This document shows, in pieces, positions 5,302-9,463 of a stretch of DNA of 9,463 bases. The stretch's first letter is position 1. Each line of letters begins with the position of its first letter. The notes under the pieces are model-generated. The model searched no databases and had not been told where the DNA came from. It saw only the letters and a list, made by a program, of their open reading frames with translations. The stretch comes from Casp-actino8 sp964614655 (lineage in GTDB: Bacteria > Actinomycetota > Acidimicrobiia > Acidimicrobiales > Ilumatobacteraceae): positions 1 to 9,463 of the forward strand of contig CAZTPF010000052.1 of NCBI GenBank assembly GCA_964614655.1, in the 5' to 3' direction. The translations under genes and the position numbers were made by a program.

Positions 5302-5786
5302 GTTCGTCTCACTTTCTCTCCGACCAGGCCGGCCAGGTCGCGCAAGGTGTCGGCGAGTGCGTCGCCGCCCAGGTTCTCGTCGGCGACGCAGAAAATCGTG
5401 TCGTCACCGGCCACGGTGCCGAGCAATCCTTCGAGTGCACTCCGGTCGAGGGCTGATGCGACGACGTGCGCGCAACCCGGTGGCGTGCGGACGACGACCA
5501 TCGATCCGCTGTGTCGAACTTCGGCCACCCACTCGCCGAGCACTCGACGCAGCTGGTCTTCGGGCGCAATACGCGCCGGCGCGAACTCGGGGATGGCGTA
5601 CACACTCTCGCCACCCTGGACTCTCACTTTCACGGCGCCGAGATCGTCGAGATCGCGCGACACCGTCGCCTGCGTCGCAACGAGGCCTTCGGCGGCCAGC
5701 AATTCGACCAGTTGCGGTTGATTGGAGATCGCGTGCTGTCCGATCAGTCGACTGATCAACTGCTGACGTTGGGCTTTGGCGGCCAT
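5298..5786 (-). CDS. argR: Arginine repressor ArgR
   Basis: This 162-aa regulator normally forms a hexamer that binds ARG-box operators when arginine is present. The N-terminal winged helix-turn-helix (about 1-68) carries the recognition helix ATQATVSRDLDDLG (37-50) with the conserved Ser-Arg at 43-44. The C-terminal oligomerisation and arginine-binding domain contains GTVAGDDTIF (123-132) with the two ligand-contacting aspartates at 128-129. The ATG at 5786 is preferred because GGAGG lies 6 bases upstream and it forms a TGATG junction with the argF stop; a GTG at 5789, one codon earlier, is only 3 bases from GGAGG. Being inside the operon suggests autoregulation through the operator expected upstream of argC, outside this window. 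I see no convincing internal ARG box. Confidence 0.95.
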   Translation of the reverse strand: MAAKAQRQQLISRLIGQHAISNQPQLVELLAAEGLVATQATVSRDLDDLGAVKVRVQGGESVYAIPEFAPARIAPEDQLRRVLGEWVAEVRHSGSMVVVRTPPGCAHVVASALDRSALEGLLGTVAGDDTIFCVADENLGGDALADTLRDLAGLVGEKVRRT

Positions 5787-6682
5787 CACCCACCTCCGAC
5801 GACATAGGCCATGGCGCCGCGGGCCGAGTGCAGGCGGTTGTGAGCCTGCTGGATCACCCGACTGCGCGGGCCGTCGATCACCGACGCTTCGACTTCCAGT
5901 CCGCGATAGGCCGGGAGACAGTGCATGAAGATCGCGTCCGACGCCGCCTTGGCCATCATCGAGTCAGTCACGGTGTAGCCACCGAAGATTGCGAGCCGTT
6001 CCGCCTTTTCGTCCTCCTGCCCCATCGAGACCCAGGTGTCGGTGTGCACGGCATGGGCTCCAAGGACCGCCCCCATCGGGTCGGCCGACGACTCGACCGA
6101 GGGCGAACCCATGTCGAGGAAGCGCTGCCGGTCGTCATCGGGGACCGAGTAGCCGTCGGGGCAGCCGAATCGGAGATGGGCACCGAGATAGGCACACACC
6201 TCGCCGAGCGAACGGGCCACGTTGTTGTAGTCGCCGACCCAAGCGATCGTGCGACCTTTGAGGGAACCGAATTCCTGGAGCATGGTGAGCGCGTCGGCCA
6301 ACCCCTGGAGGGGATGTGAATGGTCGGACAGCATGTTGACGACCGGAACCGAACTGGCCTCGGCGAGTCGTACCACCACGTCGTGTCGGAAGACTCGCGC
6401 CGCGAGCAGACCGTGGTACCCCGACATCACTCGTGCGATGTCTTCGACTGGTTCGCGGACGTCGAAGCCCACCTCCTCGCCACGCGTGTAGACGGGATGC
6501 CCACCCAACTGCACGACGGCGACTTCCATGCTCTGTCGAGTTCGATTGGAGGGCTTCTCGAAGACGAGCGCAACCCCCTGGCCATCGAGGGGTCGGCCGA
6601 GCTTCTTGATCGGACGCGTCGACAGATCGAGCACGGCCCGAAGTCCGTGCGGTTCGAGATCGGTGATGTCGAGAAGGTTCAC
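5786..6682 (-). CDS. argF: Ornithine carbamoyltransferase
   Basis: This 298-aa enzyme condenses ornithine with carbamoyl phosphate to citrulline. The carbamoyl-phosphate domain has FEKPSNRTR (41-49), where the usual STRTR reads SNRTR, and HPLQGLADALT (123-133). The ornithine domain has the SMG loop in WVSMGQE (217-223) and HCLPAYRG (254-261), which mark it as OTCase rather than aspartate carbamoyltransferase. The GTG start at 6682 is chosen because it overlaps the argD stop by 4 bases (GTGA), has AAGGAG 7 bases upstream and gives the family N-terminus; longer in-frame extensions read through argD. Length is slightly short of the usual 305-335 aa but no domain is missing. It is followed by argR with overlapping stop and start. 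Confidence 0.95.
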   Translation of the reverse strand: MNLLDITDLEPHGLRAVLDLSTRPIKKLGRPLDGQGVALVFEKPSNRTRQSMEVAVVQLGGHPVYTRGEEVGFDVREPVEDIARVMSGYHGLLAARVFRHDVVVRLAEASSVPVVNMLSDHSHPLQGLADALTMLQEFGSLKGRTIAWVGDYNNVARSLGEVCAYLGAHLRFGCPDGYSVPDDDRQRFLDMGSPSVESSADPMGAVLGAHAVHTDTWVSMGQEDEKAERLAIFGGYTVTDSMMAKAASDAIFMHCLPAYRGLEVEASVIDGPRSRVIQQAHNRLHSARGAMAYVVGGG

Positions 6683-7881
6683 GATCCGACTCCTTCGGCG
6701 AGCACGGCGGAGATGAGCGAGACCGCTTCGTCGATCTGTTCGTAGGACGTGGTGATGGGCGGGGCGAGCCGCAACGACGTGGCATTGACGGCGTTGGTCA
6801 CGAGACCTCGTGCCAACAGTTCGGTGTAGACGGCCTTGGCGTCGCGACCGGTACCGAGGTCGGCGGCGCGCAACAGACCGTGACCGCGAACTTCGACCAC
6901 GCCCGGTGTGCCCATGAGGGCAGAGGCCAAGTACTCGCCCTTTTCGTGCGCGAGCCTCGGCGCGTCGATGCGCTTCATCTCGGCGATCACAGCCGCCACG
7001 ACGGCACCTGCCATGGCGTTGCCACTGTAGGTGGACCCGTGGTCGCCGGGCACGAAGAGAGTCGACACGTCGCGGCGGGCCCAGATCGCGCCGACCGGGA
7101 AACCGTTGCCCATCCCCTTGGCCATCGTGACGACGTCGGGTGACACGCCGGCGTGCTCGAACCCGAACCATTTGCCGGTGCGGGCGAAGCCGGTCTGCAC
7201 CTCGTCCATCATGAGGAGGAGACCACGCTCGTCGCACAACCGCCGAACTCCCTGCAGATATTCGGTCGTGGCTGGCACGACGCCACCCTCTCCTTGCACG
7301 GGCTCGAGCAGGACGGCCGCCACCGTCGGATCGATCGAGGCCTCGAGCGCGGCCAGATCTCCGAACGGCACGTGGCGGAAGCCGTCGGGCATGGGCTGGA
7401 ACGGCTCGTGTTTGGCCGGCTGACCGGTGGCGGCCAACGCGGCGAGAGTTCGACCATGGAAACTGCCCAGCGCACTCACGACCCCGTGTCGACCGCGACC
7501 GCCGAACTTACGAGCCAACTTGATGGCCGCTTCGTTCGCCTCGGCCCCGCTGTTGCAGAAGAACACTTGACCTTGGTGCCCAGTCGCGTCGGCGAGAAGA
7601 GCGTTCAGTGCAACAGCCGCGTCGGTGGCGGTCGGGTTGGCGAAGAAACCACTCACGTGCATCAGCGTCTCGGCCTGCTTCTGAACGGCGGCCACGATCG
7701 CCGGATTGGCATGACCGAGCGACACGACGGCGATACCTGACAGGAAGTCGAGGTAACGCTTGCCGTCGACGTCCCAGAGTTCGGTTCCGGAGCCGCGTTC
7801 GAACATGATCGACGGCGCCCCGAACACGGGAATGAACGGGCAGTGCTGCAGATTTCGCGTGTCGAAAGCATGGGCACTCAT
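6679..7881 (-). CDS. argD: Acetylornithine aminotransferase
   Basis: This 400-aa class III PLP-dependent aminotransferase converts N-acetylglutamate semialdehyde and glutamate to N-acetylornithine and 2-oxoglutarate. Landmarks are the cofactor phosphate-binding SGAEANE (111-117), FHGRT (141-145) stacking on PLP, EPVQGEGG (193-200), the DEVQTG block (226-231) with the PLP-nitrogen aspartate at 226, and the Schiff-base lysine at 255 in TMAKGMGNG. Length is standard. The ATG at 7881 overlaps the argB stop by 4 bases (ATGA) and has GGAGG 7 bases upstream, one of the best ribosome-binding sites in the operon. ArgD-type enzymes often also serve as succinyldiaminopimelate aminotransferase (DapC) in lysine synthesis; this cannot be judged here. 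Confidence 0.96.
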   Translation of the reverse strand: MSAHAFDTRNLQHCPFIPVFGAPSIMFERGSGTELWDVDGKRYLDFLSGIAVVSLGHANPAIVAAVQKQAETLMHVSGFFANPTATDAAVALNALLADATGHQGQVFFCNSGAEANEAAIKLARKFGGRGRHGVVSALGSFHGRTLAALAATGQPAKHEPFQPMPDGFRHVPFGDLAALEASIDPTVAAVLLEPVQGEGGVVPATTEYLQGVRRLCDERGLLLMMDEVQTGFARTGKWFGFEHAGVSPDVVTMAKGMGNGFPVGAIWARRDVSTLFVPGDHGSTYSGNAMAGAVVAAVIAEMKRIDAPRLAHEKGEYLASALMGTPGVVEVRGHGLLRAADLGTGRDAKAVYTELLARGLVTNAVNATSLRLAPPITTSYEQIDEAVSLISAVLAEGVGS

Positions 7882-8747
7882 GACGGCACCTCCACCATCG
7901 TTCCGATGCCGGCATCGGTGAACAACTCGAGCAACAACACGTGCGGGATGCGACCGTCGAGGACGTGGGCCCGACGCACACCGTTGCGCACGGCGTGCAC
8001 ACAGCTCTCCACCTTGGGGATCATGCCGCCGGCGATGGTGCCATCGGCCATGAGCGCGTCGAGTTCGTCGGGCGTGGTCTGCCGGATCAGACTCGACGGA
8101 TCGTCGACCACGCGCCGCAGGCCATCGATGTCGGTCAGGTACACGAGCTTCTCGGCGTCGAGCGCCTCGGCGATGGCCCCGGCGACCGTGTCGGCGTTGA
8201 TGTTGTAGGCCTGACCGTGCTCATCGGTGCCGATGGTGGCGACCACCGGGATGAACTCGTCGTCGAGAAGACGCGTGAGAATCGCCGGGTTGACACCCGC
8301 CACGTCGCCCACGAATCCGAGTTCGGGATCGCGCGCCTCGGCGCGGATGAGTCCGGCGTCCTCGCCGCTCACTCCGACGGCGTAGTTGCCGTGCACGTTC
8401 ATGGCGGCGACGATCTGCGGATTGACCTGGCCGATGAGGACCATACGCGCGATGTCGACCGTCTCGGAGTCGGTGACCCGCAATCCGTTGCGGAATTCGG
8501 CGGTCTTGCCGAGCCGGATCATGAGTTCGCTGATCTGCGGCCCGCCACCGTGCACCACCACCGGCCTCAGACCGACGAGACGCATGAGGACGACGTCCTG
8601 GGCGAAGTGCGCGAGCGCGTCGTCGTCGGACGTTCCGGCGAGTGCATTGCCGCCGTACTTCACGACCACGATCTGATCGGCGAAACGCCGGATGTAGGGA
8701 AGGGCCTCGATGAGGACTTCGGCCCGCTCGGAACGTTCGAGATTCAC
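7878..8747 (-). CDS. argB: Acetylglutamate kinase, arginine-sensitive type
   Basis: This 289-aa amino-acid kinase phosphorylates N-acetylglutamate and is usually the controlled step of the pathway. Visible motifs are VVKYGGNA (28-35) with the catalytic lysine at 30, VHGGGPQ (65-71), VSGEDAGL (126-133), NINADTVAGAIAEAL (172-186), and GGMIPKVES (230-238) with the second catalytic lysine at 235. An N-terminal helix precedes the fold (about 5-22), and the C-terminus has HVLDGR...HVLLLELFT...GIGTM. Together these mark the hexameric, arginine-inhibited class. The GTG at 8747 overlaps the argC stop by 4 bases (GTGA) and yields this helix intact; upstream in-frame sequence is argC read in another frame. 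argJ, normally between argC and argB in Actinobacteria, is missing. Confidence 0.96.
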   Translation of the reverse strand: MNLERSERAEVLIEALPYIRRFADQIVVVKYGGNALAGTSDDDALAHFAQDVVLMRLVGLRPVVVHGGGPQISELMIRLGKTAEFRNGLRVTDSETVDIARMVLIGQVNPQIVAAMNVHGNYAVGVSGEDAGLIRAEARDPELGFVGDVAGVNPAILTRLLDDEFIPVVATIGTDEHGQAYNINADTVAGAIAEALDAEKLVYLTDIDGLRRVVDDPSSLIRQTTPDELDALMADGTIAGGMIPKVESCVHAVRNGVRRAHVLDGRIPHVLLLELFTDAGIGTMVEVPS

Positions 8748-9463
8748 GGATACACCCCCACGGCCGTGAGTCCGGCCGTTTCGTCGATACCGAGCGCAAC
8801 GTTGGCGGCCTGAACGGCTCCACCCGATGCGCCCTTGCACAGGTTGTCGAGAGCACTGATCACGATCACGTGGCCGGTGCGTTCGTCGAAGCGGGCCGTG
8901 ACGTGCACGGCGTTCGAGCCGAGCGTGGCCTTGGTGGACGGCGGCTGGTCGCGTACGACGACGAAGGGTTCGTTCGCATAGGCAGCGTGCAGAGCGTCCA
9001 TCAGTACGTCGGTCGACAACGTCGAGCCGGAGGCCGGGCGGGCGTAGCACGTGGCGAGAATGCCCCGGTTCATGGGAACGAGATGCGGCGTGAAGAGCAC
9101 CGTCGCGCCGATCTGCTCCTGCATCTCGGGCGTGTGCCGATGGTTGAGAAGTCCGTAGGCGTTCACGTCCTCGTCGACGGTGCAGAAGAGATTGGTGTGC
9201 TTGGGTGCCCGTCCGGCCCCCGACACGCCGCTCGCGGCGTCGACGATCACCGACGAGGTGTCGATCAGACCGACGTCGACCAGTGGCGCAACCGCAAGGG
9301 TGGCTGCCGTGACGTAGCAACCAGGTGTGGCGACGAGAGTCGCGCCAATCAATGCGTCACGGTGTCGCTCGGGCAGTCCGTACACCGCACTCGACAAGAG
9401 ATCGTGTCGATCGTGCGTGAACCCGTAGTACTCGGGGTAGGCCGACGCATCCTTCAGACGAAA
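8744..9463 (-). CDS. argC: N-acetyl-gamma-glutamyl-phosphate reductase (N-terminus outside window)
   Basis: The visible 239 codons are the C-terminal two-thirds of ArgC, which reduces N-acetylglutamyl phosphate to the semialdehyde with NADPH. The frame is open from the right edge and begins with FRLKDA, the end of the DLSADFRLKD block. The active-site cysteine follows in TPGCYVTA (Cys at visible residue 49). Further on are SGVSGAGR (visible 78-85) and PHLVPMNRGI with the catalytic histidine (visible 127). About 100 residues, holding most of the NADP-binding Rossmann domain and the start, lie beyond 9463, as must the operon promoter and any ARG boxes. The stop overlaps the argB GTG start. It is the first gene of the usual arg cluster. 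Confidence 0.95.
   Translation of the reverse strand, partial: FRLKDASAYPEYYGFTHDRHDLLSSAVYGLPERHRDALIGATLVATPGCYVTAATLAVAPLVDVGLIDTSSVIVDAASGVSGAGRAPKHTNLFCTVDEDVNAYGLLNHRHTPEMQEQIGATVLFTPHLVPMNRGILATCYARPASGSTLSTDVLMDALHAAYANEPFVVVRDQPPSTKATLGSNAVHVTARFDERTGHVIVISALDNLCKGASGGAVQAANVALGIDETAGLTAVGVYP

Noticed and set aside
4759..5721. Plus-strand open frame of about 320 codons opposite argH and argR
   Set aside because: It is antisense to two intact, motif-complete genes and has no recognisable domain.
6683..7237. N-terminal extension of the ArgF frame inside argD
   Set aside because: It is a shadow of argD; the GTG at 6682 gives the proper OTCase N-terminus with a good ribosome-binding site.

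Overview
The window reads as an ordinary, high-GC actinobacterial chromosomal segment. The visible 16S rRNA 5' end has the form usual for that phylum, arginine genes lie in the actinobacterial order (argC-B-D-F-R-H), a DUF2332 gene is present, and tyrS sits directly upstream of an rRNA operon, as it does for rrnB in rapidly growing mycobacteria. The missing argJ and argG and the divergent OTCase substrate motif (SNRTR) fit a deeper lineage, for example Acidimicrobiia, better than Streptomyces or Mycobacterium. That placement is tentative. I see no mobile element, CRISPR array, phage gene or tRNA.

Layout from right to left, the direction in which most genes are read. From 9463 down to 2838 the minus strand carries eight reading frames: argC (cut by the window edge), argB, argD, argF, argR, argH, a MarC-family membrane protein, and a small hot-dog-fold acyl-CoA thioesterase. 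Every junction is a stop/start overlap of 1 or 4 bases, so this is one operon with likely translational coupling throughout. It covers most of arginine synthesis from N-acetylglutamate and encodes its own repressor. Its main promoter lies beyond 9463, upstream of argC.

A lone plus-strand gene (DUF2332, 1777-2829) converges on the operon's tail with 8 bases between stop codons. It diverges from tyrS across a 65-base gap that holds a 6-bp inverted repeat and a -10 element placed for leaderless transcription. tyrS (440-1711, minus) encodes tyrosyl-tRNA synthetase.

Positions 1-439 downstream of tyrS hold no protein gene. They contain a weak GC-rich hairpin after tyrS, A-tracts, a near-consensus rRNA promoter (TTGACG-17 bp-TAGATT), a structured leader of about 276 nt with boxB/boxA-like antitermination signals, and the first ~51 nt of 16S rRNA, which runs off the left edge. 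Nothing here is clearly a new biological system. The points most worth a second look are the fully overlapped arg operon with an exporter-like gene and a thioesterase at its end, the missing argJ and argG, and the tyrS/DUF2332 control region.
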